A DNA stretch of 64,000 nt from Paludibacteraceae bacterium (GTDB lineage Bacteria; Bacteroidota; Bacteroidia; Bacteroidales; Paludibacteraceae), in assembly GCA_017464475.1 (NCBI GenBank), contig JAFTZQ010000005.1:239339-303338 (forward strand), read 5' to 3'. The translations under genes and the position numbers were made by a program. Of the stretch, positions 27,404 to 35,724 are shown piece after piece; position 1 is the first letter of the stretch; every line of letters starts with the position of its first letter. The notes under the pieces were generated by a model. That model was not told the DNA's origin, did no database searches, and was given only the letters and a program-made list of their open reading frames with translations.

Positions 27404-30400
27404 AATTTCTTGCGAATGGGCAGCACCGTTTCTACCCCCCCCATTCGTAGCGCAATGCGTAGCATCCTATTGGTTTTAGGACTCCTTCTCGGCAGCTTGA
27501 GTATGTGGGGAAAGACAATAAGTTGGAATTGTTCCCAATTGGGAAGCTCTACAATAACTGGTCCTATTTCAGGAGACATTGACGCTAACATCTCTTTTAC
27601 ATCTTCAAAAGGAGGAGCGGACAATGCGACAGCGTACAATAAGGACGGAACGATTAGACTTTACTACAAAAATACGGGAAATGGTAGTGATCTTACGCTT
27701 ACGCCAGATGAGGGAGTTACTATAACAGAAGTAGTACTCACTGCGAAAAGTAGTTATGCTGTGGATTTTTCGTATAGTATAGATGGAGGGGCAGCCACCG
27801 CTGGAAGTTGGAGTGACTTATCTGCCACTATTTCTGATATATCAGCTACGTCGTCTTTTAAAATTGTAAATAAGTCAACAACCGCTCAATTACGCCTGAC
27901 AAATATTACCATAACATATTCAACCGGCGGAGGTGACATAATTGTTAAGACTCTTAAGAGCATCGCAGTCGAAGGAATGACAACTTCATATGAGCAAAAC
28001 GACGCATTCTCGTTTGACGGAACATGTAAGGCTACATACAGCGTTACTGTAAATAATGTGCCGCAAGAAGATGAATTGAAGACGGTTACACCGACTTCTG
28101 TTTCTACTCCTGATATGACCGAAGCTGGCAATAAGACGATTACGGTTACTTATGTGGAAGGCGAAGTGGAAAAATCTACTACGTATAATATTACCGTTGT
28201 CGCTGCGGGAGGTGATAAGCTGACACGTGAGACGACCGGCGTATCTGGCACTAACTATACCGGGTGGAGTGGAAAATCTGGTGCATCGGGTGCCGTTTAT
28301 TCCGGTAATTCAGCAGGAAGTAACGAGTCTATCCAGTTGCGCAGTAACAATAATAACTCAGGTGTCGTTTCTACCACTTCGGGCGGATTGATTAGGAAAG
28401 TAAAAGTGGCTTGGAATAGCAATACGGCTTCTGGACGTACTCTTAATGTGTATGGTTCAAATACTGCATATACTGCCGCTTCTGACTTGTATGGAGATAA
28501 CAAAGGAACTCTGTTAGGAACTATCGTTAATGGAACATCCACTCAATTGGAAATTACTGATGACTATGAGTATGTAGGTGTACGTTCTAATGATGGTGCG
28601 ATGTATCTTACTTCCATTACTTTTGTATGGGAGCCAGGTAAACAGTTGGAGTCGATTGCGGTTAAGAACAATCCTAATAAAGTAAGCTATAATATCGGTG
28701 ATGCGTTTGATGCTGCCGGTTTGGTTATTACTGCTACTTACGATGACTCTTCTAAGGAAGACATCGCTTACGCAGGCAATGAAGACAAGTTCTCGTTCAC
28801 GGGCTTCAGTAGTGCAGCAGCTGCGGCTGCACAAGCAATTACCGTTACTTACGGCGGCGAGAGCACAACGTTCAATGTCGAGATTAAGGACGTTACCTTG
28901 CAGACTGTAACAGTCAGAGGCACGCCAGCCACAACTTCTTATACAGCAGGTGACACGTTTGACCCGACAGATCTGACGGTAATGGGACATTATTCCGACA
29001 ACTCGGACGCTCCTATTACTTCAGGCATTACATGGTCGTATCCCGATGCAAATAATACTCTGGTGAAAGATCAGACCTCTATCCGCGTGGTGGCTACGGT
29101 GGATGAAATTGCCAGTGAGGCATATACCGTTAGTGGGTTGAGCGTTACAGCCGCTCCGTTAGTAGCAAGTTGGGTGGCTTCGGAGCATTATAACGAAACA
29201 ACAGATATGACGGCAGAAACGGTAGCCTTTGGTCCGAGCAACAATTTCTCTATTGTATTCGGCGCGGGAACTAATACTCAAAATGCACCTAAATACTATA
29301 CCTCAGGAGAGGCTGTCCGTGCATACGGAGGCAATACATTTGCGCTTTCTTCGAATGACTATAAGTTTAAAGAGATTGTGATTGGCTTCGGAAGTAGTGA
29401 TGGAAGTAATGCTATTTCTGCTAATGTAGGAACATATGAAGCCGGAACATGGACGGGAAATTCGAAAGAAGTTGTCTTTACTATAGGTGGTACAAGCGGA
29501 CAGCGTCGTATTGCATCTATCACGGTAACATACGAAGCGGCATTGCCTTCTGTAGAGACTCCGACATTCTCTGTTGCCGAGGGCACGTATTTTGAGACTC
29601 AGAATGTAACTATTACAACTGAAACCGCAGGTGCTACCATCTATTATACAACGGATGGTGCAGAGCCTACTACTGGATCGAGCGTTTATAGTGATCCTAT
29701 CGCCGTTTCGACGGGTATGACCATCAAGGCTATTGCCGTGAAAGACGGTATGGACAACAGCGCAGTAGCTTCGGCTACGTATGCTATGGGACCTGTTTTT
29801 ACCAGCTTTGAAGCCTTGGTAGCTGCAGATATAACAAGTGGTACGAAGGTAAAGGTCTCATTCGAGAAAGTCGCCATCAAGAAGATTGACACGAACAAAA
29901 AGTACGTAACCTTCGATATTCAGAAAGAGGAGAAAGATATTGAGATTTATTTCAATACTGAAGCCTTGCCTGATACATGGGTAGTCGGTGGCACACTTTC
30001 GGGTACAATTCTTGCTCCGTGGAAACGATTCGCACAATCTAACAATCTTGTTTGCTGGGAGTTGGCTCCGGAGAGTGGTTGGCAATGGACGAACTTGACT
30101 TATAACAGCCCGATAACAAAGGAGATTGACCATGTGACGGTAACTGGTACTGCAACCAAGACGGCATACGTGGACGGCGAAGTGTTTGATCCCGCAGGTC
30201 TGACGGTTACACTGTACTATACGGATGATACTAACGAGGAGGTTACAGAAGGCATTGTATGGGCTCCGACCACCGCTTTGACCGAGGGAACAACTTCGGT
30301 GAACGTAACGGCTAAAGTAAACGAAGTGACCAGTGCTGCTTATCCTGTATCTATTACCGTCAGCGAGATTCCGACCAAGACGATTGCAGAGTTCATTGAC

Positions 30401-32020
30401 GCAGGTGGAGGTCGCTGCTACCTTGTAGGTGTGGTTGGTACAATTGCAAACACCACATACGGAAACTTTACATTGACCGATGCAAGCGGAAGTATCTATG
30501 TATATGGTTGCTTAAATTCAGAGGGAGAGCCGAAGAAATTTGCTGCGTTGGATGTGGAAGAAGGTGACCGCATCAAAGTAATAGCCGGGCAATATATGAA
30601 TCATGCTACGCAAGGTCATGAAGCGGTTGACGTAAGGTTTGTAGAAGAATTGGCTCCGGAAGTAGTTGCTGTAACAGGTGTTACTGTTGCTCCGACTGAG
30701 ACCACTATTAAAGTAGGCAAGACTGTTACGCTGGCGGCTACAATTGAACCTGCTTTGGCAACGAACACCAACGTAACGTGGGAATCCGATGCAACCGGAG
30801 TGGCGACCGTAGATGAGAGCGGCGTTGTATCTGCTGTTGCAAAGGGAACAGCAATCATTACAGTTACCACGGAAGATGGCGGATTTACCGCAACATGTGT
30901 AGTAACCGTTATTGACGCATCCGCTCGTGCAGAGGGCAATGCGGTATTCCAGAAAGTAACGGCAACTGAAGACATTACTAATGGCAAATACTTGATCGTT
31001 TATGAGGATGGTAGTGTTGCCTTTGATGGTGCATTAGAAACCCTAGATGCAGTAGAAAATACAATTAGTGTAACTATTGATAATGGTATTATCGTTGCTC
31101 CGGCAGACGCTGCCTTTACGATTGATGCAACAGCGGGGACGTTGAAATCTTACAGCGGAAAATATATAGGGCAAAATAGCAATGATAATGGCTTAGCTAC
31201 TTCTGAAGAGGCTATTACAAATACATTATCAATTGGCGGAGGTGAAAACGCAGATATTGTGTCGAGTTTAGCACACCTACGTTATAATAGTGCAAGCAAC
31301 CAACTGCGCTTCCGTTATTATAAATCCGCTTCGTATAGCGGTCAGAAAGCGGTTCAACTCTACAAAATGTTAGAGCCTACTGAATTACGTACTAGTCTCT
31401 TTGAAGGCAAGTGGGGAACGATTTGTCCAGATAAGAAAGTTATGCTTCCTACCGGTGCTTCGTTCTACACGCTGACCTATCTGCAGATGGCAGGTGAAAT
31501 GCCGTACAAACTCTTCTTCGATGAGATAGAGACTGATTATCTGGAGGCTGGTAAACCGTATCTGTTCATCGCTGAGGGCGAAGTTATCAAGGGTGTTAAG
31601 GTTGGCGCCGCAGTTCCAGAGGCTGCTAACTACAATGGCTTCTACGGAAACGTAGGAGGTAGCACAATACAGATTAGTACAAGCCAGAACGCATACAAAG
31701 CAGACGAAGACGTAGTGAACTATTATGGTCTAACCAACAATACATTCACTCTGTTGGCTAACGGTACGAATGTGGCTCACGAGCGCGCTGTAGTTCAGAT
31801 TAAGAATGGTCAGTTGGATTGCGCTAATCCTCCTCATTCTTTGCCTGCACCTCGCGCTGGCGCACGTCGAGTAGTAGCAGGAAACAATGCTCCTGCTGTA
31901 GCAACGGGCATGGATGAGCTGAATGCTTCCGAAACTCCGGTTAAGGTAATGATTGACGGTCAGTTGTTCATCCTCCGCGGCGAGAAGATGTATAACGCTA
32001 ACGGACAGTTGGTAAAGTAA
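27386..32020 (+). CDS. Large secreted multidomain surface protein (1544 aa), probably phase-variable
   Basis: Predicted exported protein starting MKHFLTNFLRM. The hydrophobic signal core ends LLLGSLSMWG (about residues 29-44). The N-terminal beta domain is followed by Ig-like group 3 units (KTLKSIAVEG near 188, KQLESIAVKN near 418, TVTVRGTPATTSYTAGD near 507), a chitobiase-C-type domain (YYTTDGAEPTTGS, about 722-795), another group 3 unit near 915, an OB-like segment (VGVVGTIANTTYGNFTLTDASG, in parts, about 995-1080) and a group 2 Ig domain (about 1093-1170). The last about 210 residues match the end of the 2265-aa protein in layout and finish NGQLVK. A C8 tract in codons 17-19 lies before the signal core. 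Binding target unknown. Confidence 0.8.
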   Translation: MKHFLTNFLRMGSTVSTPPIRSAMRSILLVLGLLLGSLSMWGKTISWNCSQLGSSTITGPISGDIDANISFTSSKGGADNATAYNKDGTIRLYYKNTGNGSDLTLTPDEGVTITEVVLTAKSSYAVDFSYSIDGGAATAGSWSDLSATISDISATSSFKIVNKSTTAQLRLTNITITYSTGGGDIIVKTLKSIAVEGMTTSYEQNDAFSFDGTCKATYSVTVNNVPQEDELKTVTPTSVSTPDMTEAGNKTITVTYVEGEVEKSTTYNITVVAAGGDKLTRETTGVSGTNYTGWSGKSGASGAVYSGNSAGSNESIQLRSNNNNSGVVSTTSGGLIRKVKVAWNSNTASGRTLNVYGSNTAYTAASDLYGDNKGTLLGTIVNGTSTQLEITDDYEYVGVRSNDGAMYLTSITFVWEPGKQLESIAVKNNPNKVSYNIGDAFDAAGLVITATYDDSSKEDIAYAGNEDKFSFTGFSSAAAAAAQAITVTYGGESTTFNVEIKDVTLQTVTVRGTPATTSYTAGDTFDPTDLTVMGHYSDNSDAPITSGITWSYPDANNTLVKDQTSIRVVATVDEIASEAYTVSGLSVTAAPLVASWVASEHYNETTDMTAETVAFGPSNNFSIVFGAGTNTQNAPKYYTSGEAVRAYGGNTFALSSNDYKFKEIVIGFGSSDGSNAISANVGTYEAGTWTGNSKEVVFTIGGTSGQRRIASITVTYEAALPSVETPTFSVAEGTYFETQNVTITTETAGATIYYTTDGAEPTTGSSVYSDPIAVSTGMTIKAIAVKDGMDNSAVASATYAMGPVFTSFEALVAADITSGTKVKVSFEKVAIKKIDTNKKYVTFDIQKEEKDIEIYFNTEALPDTWVVGGTLSGTILAPWKRFAQSNNLVCWELAPESGWQWTNLTYNSPITKEIDHVTVTGTATKTAYVDGEVFDPAGLTVTLYYTDDTNEEVTEGIVWAPTTALTEGTTSVNVTAKVNEVTSAAYPVSITVSEIPTKTIAEFIDAGGGRCYLVGVVGTIANTTYGNFTLTDASGSIYVYGCLNSEGEPKKFAALDVEEGDRIKVIAGQYMNHATQGHEAVDVRFVEELAPEVVAVTGVTVAPTETTIKVGKTVTLAATIEPALATNTNVTWESDATGVATVDESGVVSAVAKGTAIITVTTEDGGFTATCVVTVIDASARAEGNAVFQKVTATEDITNGKYLIVYEDGSVAFDGALETLDAVENTISVTIDNGIIVAPADAAFTIDATAGTLKSYSGKYIGQNSNDNGLATSEEAITNTLSIGGGENADIVSSLAHLRYNSASNQLRFRYYKSASYSGQKAVQLYKMLEPTELRTSLFEGKWGTICPDKKVMLPTGASFYTLTYLQMAGEMPYKLFFDEIETDYLEAGKPYLFIAEGEVIKGVKVGAAVPEAANYNGFYGNVGGSTIQISTSQNAYKADEDVVNYYGLTNNTFTLLANGTNVAHERAVVQIKNGQLDCANPPHSLPAPRAGARRVVAGNNAPAVATGMDELNASETPVKVMIDGQLFILRGEKMYNANGQLVK
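27435..27442 (+). repeat. C8 homopolymer before the signal peptide
   Basis: Eight consecutive C, read as Thr-Pro-Pro in codons 17-19. Slippage would frameshift the protein before export. Confidence 0.85.
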
Positions 32021-32069
32021 GATATGAACGTTGAACGAATGAATGTTTAATGAATTAAGGAGTGCAATT

Positions 32070-32204
32070 ATGAAAAAGAAAGAATATATTCAACCTTTAG
32101 TGGAGAGCACTATATTAGGAACATGCGTCATTATGCAGACCGAGGGAGCCAGTACTATTATAAATAATACAATGACGCCTATAGGCGGTGAAGGCGTAGA
32201 TTAA
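32070..32204 (+). CDS. 44-aa MKKK-type peptide (second copy)
   Basis: MKKKEYIQPLVESTILG ... PIGGEGVD, 44 residues, the same length and the same conserved ends as the peptide at 23364. A purine-rich AAGGAG lies 10 bases before the ATG. It directly follows the 1544-aa surface gene (50 bases) and precedes a terminator, so it may be cotranscribed with it. Middle residues are not conserved between the two copies, so the ends are what selection keeps. Function unknown. Confidence 0.7.
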   Translation: MKKKEYIQPLVESTILGTCVIMQTEGASTIINNTMTPIGGEGVD

Positions 32205-32230
32205 AAACCCTTCCGCTTTAGGCGATGCAT

Positions 32231-32258
32231 CCAGCCCTGTCAGAAATGGCAGGGCTGG
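32231..32258 (+). terminator. Terminator hairpin
   Basis: CCAGCCCTG pairs with CAGGGCTGG, with TTGTGTTTT after it. Ends the surface-protein/peptide unit. Confidence 0.8.
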
Positions 32259-32330
32259 TTGTGTTTTAGAAACTAAAAATATCCTAAAGAACGAAAAAAT
32301 AATGATTTTTTGCTTTTTTTTATAAAAACA

Positions 32331-32362
32331 TTTGGTTTGTAACTAAAAAATAGTTACCTTTG
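32331..32362 (+). promoter_or_regulatory. Promoter of hicAB
   Basis: TTTG at 32331-32334, 20 bases, TACCTTTG at 32355-32362, 15 bases before the hicA ATG. Confidence 0.85.
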
Positions 32363-32377
32363 CACAAAATTTGTAGT

Positions 32378-32635
32378 ATGAGCTCAAAAGATAAATTAAT
32401 TGCGCGATTCCTACTGCTGCCGTCCGACTTTACTTTTGATGAGTTAGAGAGACTCCTTAAAGCGCTCGGATATACTAAATCCAACAAAGGCAAGACATCG
32501 GGTTCGCGAGTAATATTCAAAGATAAGGAAGGGCATCCAATAATGCTGCATAAACCTCATCCGGGAAATATCGTAAAGCAATATGCACTTCGGCAAGTAT
32601 TAGAAGAACTGGAGAATAAAGGATATCTAAAATAA
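32378..32635 (+). CDS. hicA: HicA-family mRNA interferase toxin
   Basis: 85-aa protein with the HicA double-stranded RNA-binding-like fold. TFDELERLLKALGYTKSNKGKTSGSRVIF is the typical N-terminal region, and HPIMLHKPHPGNIVKQYALRQVLEEL includes the catalytic His of the HKPHP motif (about residue 57). I chose the ATG at 32378; an earlier in-frame ATG at 32360 overlaps the promoter box. It is 7 nt upstream of hicB. HicA cleaves translated mRNA when free of HicB. Confidence 0.93.
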   Translation: MSSKDKLIARFLLLPSDFTFDELERLLKALGYTKSNKGKTSGSRVIFKDKEGHPIMLHKPHPGNIVKQYALRQVLEELENKGYLK

Positions 32636-32642
32636 AACAACT

Positions 32643-32981
32643 ATGAATACATTGAGTTACAAAGGCTATCTCGGGACTGTTAGTTTTTCAGAAAAAGATG
32701 CCTGTTTCTATGGAAAGATAGAAGGAATAGACGGGTTGGTGAATTTCGAAGGTGAGAGCGTTCAGGAATTGACAGCTGCCTTTCATGAAGCGGTGGAAGA
32801 TTATATGGCATATTGTGCTGCAGAAGGCATAACGCCTCACAAAAGTTACTCCGGACAATTAAATATCCGTATCAAACCGGAGACGCATAGCGCAATAGCC
32901 GCGTTGGCAAAACAAGCAGGCGAATCCATTAATGCATTTATCAGTGAAGCATTAGATATGCGAGTGGCGGCGATGCTATAG
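32643..32981 (+). CDS. hicB: HicB-family antitoxin
   Basis: 112-aa antitoxin of the toxin-first hicAB order. The N-terminal partial RNase H-like fold (YKGYLGTVSFSEKDACFYGKIEGIDGLVNFEGESVQEL) binds HicA; the C-terminal ribbon-helix-helix (GQLNIRIKPETHSAIAALAKQAGESINAFISEALDMRV, about residues 74-110) binds the operator. Both domains are intact. Confidence 0.93.
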   Translation: MNTLSYKGYLGTVSFSEKDACFYGKIEGIDGLVNFEGESVQELTAAFHEAVEDYMAYCAAEGITPHKSYSGQLNIRIKPETHSAIAALAKQAGESINAFISEALDMRVAAML

Positions 32982-33052
32982 CGGGAGTAGTGTAGCAAAA
33001 GGTTGCAATAAGTCGCAAAATAAACCTTCAGGCACTTTTTTCTCCTAAATAC

Positions 33053-33083
33053 TTGCATATTTGATTTTTTTGTAGTACCTTTG
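33053..33083 (+). promoter_or_regulatory. Promoter of the nucleotidyltransferase/HEPN pair
   Basis: TTG at 33053, 20 bases, TACCTTTG at 33076-33083. Confidence 0.85.
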
Positions 33084-33119
33084 CGGCGTCAAAGGTAAAA
33101 GAACGAAAGGAAAAAAGGA

Positions 33120-33440
33120 ATGATTGATTCGATGCAATTCATAGGACGTTTGTCGAAACTGGGAAAGGAAATCCTTCCGAGTACTGCTTCGCTGTGGCTG
33201 TACGGATCCCGAGCCAGAGGCACAGCCCATGAAGATTCTGATTGGGACTTGCTGATATTATTGGATGAAGATAAGGAGAAAAGTACCGATTTTGTGCAAT
33301 ACGCATATCCATTTACGTTAATGGCATCAGAAGAAGATCAAATGGTTATACCGCAGATTTATACCAAAAATCAATGGAAACAAATGCAGTTTACACCATT
33401 TGTCAAAAATGTTGAACACGATAAAGTAGTACTGGTATGA
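33120..33440 (+). CDS. MNT-type nucleotidyltransferase antitoxin
   Basis: 106-aa minimal nucleotidyltransferase. The polymerase-beta-type motif LYGSRARGTAHEDSDWDLLIL (about residues 28-48) supplies the GS and the DxD metal-binding Asp pair. In characterised MNT/HEPN systems this protein neutralises the HEPN ribonuclease by AMPylating it. It overlaps the HEPN gene by 4 nt (ATGA), consistent with coupled translation. Confidence 0.9.
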   Translation: MIDSMQFIGRLSKLGKEILPSTASLWLYGSRARGTAHEDSDWDLLILLDEDKEKSTDFVQYAYPFTLMASEEDQMVIPQIYTKNQWKQMQFTPFVKNVEHDKVVLV

Positions 33441-33829
33441 GTTTGACGGAAGAAGAGCGCCGGGTTATGGTAGAACTGGAAATAGAGCGCGCAGAAAAAA
33501 TCACAATGCAGTTTGAAACATTGCGAGAGCAGCAATATTGGGACACGCTCGTTAATCGTATGTATTATGCCGCTTTCCATGCAGTAAGCGCATTGCTTAT
33601 CCGTAATGCTCTGCACGTGCATACGCATAGAGGTGCGCTTAATATGTTTAATAAGGAGTTTGTGCGCACAGGAGTGTTTTCCGAGGAAGAAGGACACTTG
33701 TTTTCAAAACTAGAAGGTTTACGCGAACGAGGTGATTATAATTGCTTTGTTGATGCAACGGAAGATGATGTTGTCCCACTTATAGAGCCATTAAAGGCGC
33801 TTATAGAGAAAATCAAAGGAATGCTATAA
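33437..33829 (+). CDS. HEPN-domain ribonuclease toxin
   Basis: 130-aa HEPN protein. The YWDTLVNRMYYAAFHAVSALL helix (about residues 35-55) and the later LRERGDYNCFV (about 97-107) match the HEPN family; the Tyr in the RGDY segment is the position AMPylated in related systems. The classical RxxxxH is not clear in it, so nuclease activity is inferred from the pairing. Partner of the preceding nucleotidyltransferase. Confidence 0.85.
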   Translation: MSLTEEERRVMVELEIERAEKITMQFETLREQQYWDTLVNRMYYAAFHAVSALLIRNALHVHTHRGALNMFNKEFVRTGVFSEEEGHLFSKLEGLRERGDYNCFVDATEDDVVPLIEPLKALIEKIKGML

Positions 33830-33847
33830 TAAAAATCTATAATAGCA

Positions 33848-33880
33848 AACAACCACGAAACAACCACGACAAAACCACGA
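33848..33880 (+). repeat. Word-repeat cluster after HEPN gene
   Basis: Three copies of AACCACGA with short spacers. One of the spacer word clusters. Confidence 0.6.
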
Positions 33881-33917
33881 TGGAGTGGCAGAAGCATAAA
33901 TGGGAGCAGAAACATAC

Positions 33918-33950
33918 AAAAACAGACAACCGTGCGGTTGCCTGTTTTTT
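33918..33950. terminator. Bidirectional terminator between HEPN gene and secG
   Basis: AAAACAGACAACC / GGTTGCCTGTTTT with a 4-nt loop (one mismatch) and A and T runs on the two sides, so it can serve both convergent transcripts. Confidence 0.8.
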
Positions 33951-33958
33951 GTGGGTGG

Positions 33959-33998
33959 GACTAGTTGGCTAGCGCTGACTAGCGGACTAGTTGAATAG
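33959..33998. repeat. Word-repeat cluster next to secG
   Basis: GACTAGTTGGCTAGC and variants on CTAGT; same vocabulary as the cluster after rpoC. Confidence 0.65.
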
Positions 33999-34005
33999 TA
34001 GTCGC

Positions 34006-34326
34006 TTAATCGGCAGATTCAGCAGGGAGCTCAGCAGCAGGTGCCGGAGCAGCGGGAGCCTCGTCGATGACGATAGCCGATTGCTCCTCAGCAGTAGCCT
34101 GCTGGCCTTTGTTGAAACCAACAGCAGCAATGCTGAAAACCACAATAAGCGCTACGAGCGTCCAAGTAGCTTTCTCCAAGAAGTCAGCCGTTTTGGGCGC
34201 ACCCATAACCTGGTTGCCACTCGCGAAACCGGCAGCCAAGCCACCGCCCTTACTATTCTGTACCAACACCAAAAGCGTCAGCAGGATAGCGGCGATAACG
34301 ATCAAAATAGTTAAAAAAATGTACAT
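34006..34326 (-). CDS. secG: Preprotein translocase subunit SecG
   Basis: 106-aa SecG, an accessory subunit of the SecYEG channel. Two hydrophobic helices are visible (about residues 3-22, IFLTILIVIAAILLTLLVL; and about 50-70), with the family loop QNSKGGGLAAGFASGNQVMGAPKTADFLEK between them. The Ala/Pro/Glu-rich C-terminal tail is longer than in E. coli. It is divergent from the sigma-54-type regulator, an order often seen in Bacteroidales beside lptE. Confidence 0.95.
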   Translation of the reverse strand: MYIFLTILIVIAAILLTLLVLVQNSKGGGLAAGFASGNQVMGAPKTADFLEKATWTLVALIVVFSIAAVGFNKGQQATAEEQSAIVIDEAPAAPAPAAELPAESAD

Positions 34327-34335
34327 AGCTATATA

Positions 34336-34374
34336 AATTTACAATTTACACATTTACGATTTACGATTTATTTG
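34336..34374. repeat. Word-repeat cluster in the secG leader
   Basis: ATTTAC/GATTTAC words in tandem (TTTACAATTTACACATTTAC and continuing). Same vocabulary as 56644-56672 and as an in-frame segment inside the dehydrogenase gene near 52470-52501. Confidence 0.75.
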
Positions 34375-34422
34375 ACCATTGATTCAATTAGCCAAAACGA
34401 CCGAACATCGCGAAATCGGGTG

Positions 34423-34454
34423 CAAAAGTACTACATTTTTTTCAAATATGCAAA
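34423..34454 (-). promoter_or_regulatory. Promoter of secG
   Basis: Minus-strand TACTTTTG (34423-34430) and TTTG (34451-34454), 20 bases apart. Confidence 0.85.
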
Positions 34455-34469
34455 TATTTCCGCAAATAA

Positions 34470-34501
34470 TTTGCGTATTCAAATTTTTTGTAGTACTTTT
34501 G
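34470..34501 (+). promoter_or_regulatory. Promoter of the sigma-54-type regulator
   Basis: TTTG at 34470-34473, 20 bases, TACTTTTG at 34494-34501; divergent from the secG promoter 16 bases away. Confidence 0.85.
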
Positions 34502-34524
34502 CATGACATTTTGGCAGTTTAGAT

Positions 34525-35724
34525 ATGACACCACAAGAATTATTGGGAATAAAGCAGCGTTTTGGGATTATCGGTCAGAGTCCTCTGCTGAATCGCGACA
34601 TCGAGATCGCCGTGCAAGTAGCGCGGACGGATCTGAGTGTGCTGATCACCGGAGAGTCCGGTGTGGGTAAAGAGCATTTCCCGAAGATCATACATGCCTA
34701 TTCTGCGCGCAAACACGGTGCGTATTTTGCCGTGAACTGCGGCGCTATTCCGGAGGGGACGATAGACAGTGAGTTGTTCGGCCACGAGAAAGGTGCGTTC
34801 ACGGATGCGAAGAGCGAACATAAAGGATATTTCGAGATTGCGGACGGCGGTACGCTGTTTTTGGACGAAGTAGGTGAGTTGCCGCTACAGACCCAAGTGC
34901 GGTTGCTACGTGTGTTGGAGACGGGTGAGTTTCTGCGGATGGGTTCGAGCAAAGTGCAGAAGACGAACGTCCGCGTAGTGGCTGCGACGAACCTGAACAT
35001 GCGTCAGGCGATCGAGGACGGGCGTTTCCGTGAGGACCTCTATTATCGTCTGAACACCGTAGAGATTCGCGTGCCTGCATTGCGCGAGCGCAAAGAAGAT
35101 ATACCTCTGTTGTTCCGTAAGTTCGCCGTCGATTTTTGCACGCGATACCAAATGCCGCCTTTGTCGCTGAACGAAGAGGCGACGCGGTTGCTGCAAAATA
35201 GTTACTGGCGAGGTAATATCCGTCAGCTCAAGAACCTGGCTGAGCAGATTGCTGTGATTGAACTGGACCACCAGATCAGCGCGGAGACGCTGATGCGTTA
35301 CCTGCCGAAAGAGGAGAACCAGCAAGGGCTTGTTTTACGTGCACCGGCGCAAGAGCAAGGCGGCAAGGACTACTCCCACGAGATAGGGATTCTCTATAAT
35401 CTGGTGATGCAGAACAAGAAAGATCTGGAGGAGTTGAAAGCGATTATAAGCGGCGAAGGGTTGCGGGTGACGGGTTACGGGGAGACAGCCCAAGAGGCGA
35501 CTCCGACCATCACAATCTCGCAGCCGGAGACACCTGCGCGCAAGCATGTGGATGCCGAAGAGGCGGAAGACATCGAGAGCGGTAGCCTGCGGGTGGAAGA
35601 CAGCGAAAAGGAGTTGATCCGCAAGGCGCTGGAGCTGACCAAAGGCAACCGCAAAGAGGCTGCTGCGCGGCTGGGCGTGTCCGAGCGGACGCTGTACCGG
35701 AAGATAAAGGAGTATGAGTTGTAG
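34525..35724 (+). CDS. Sigma-54-type AAA+ transcriptional regulator without receiver domain
   Basis: 399-aa enhancer-binding-type regulator. The AAA+ domain starts almost at once: Walker A GESGVGKE (about residues 43-50), the loop GHEKGAFTDA (about 82-91), Walker B GGTLFLDEVGEL (about 109-120), then the sensor region RVVAATNLNM. The C-terminal Fis-type helix-turn-helix is NRKEAAARLGVSERTLYRKIKEYEL. No N-terminal receiver is present. In sigma-54 activators the loop is normally GAFTGA; here the fifth residue is Asp. The gene overlaps lptE by 11 nt, and the same pair is common in Bacteroidales, so it may control envelope genes. Confidence 0.88.
   Translation: MTPQELLGIKQRFGIIGQSPLLNRDIEIAVQVARTDLSVLITGESGVGKEHFPKIIHAYSARKHGAYFAVNCGAIPEGTIDSELFGHEKGAFTDAKSEHKGYFEIADGGTLFLDEVGELPLQTQVRLLRVLETGEFLRMGSSKVQKTNVRVVAATNLNMRQAIEDGRFREDLYYRLNTVEIRVPALRERKEDIPLLFRKFAVDFCTRYQMPPLSLNEEATRLLQNSYWRGNIRQLKNLAEQIAVIELDHQISAETLMRYLPKEENQQGLVLRAPAQEQGGKDYSHEIGILYNLVMQNKKDLEELKAIISGEGLRVTGYGETAQEATPTITISQPETPARKHVDAEEAEDIESGSLRVEDSEKELIRKALELTKGNRKEAAARLGVSERTLYRKIKEYEL

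Noticed and set aside
14600-33900. Prophage, conjugative element or insertion sequence
   Set aside because: No capsid, portal, terminase, relaxase, transposase or integrase; only a small invertase and TA-type genes. No terminal repeats bracket the whole region.
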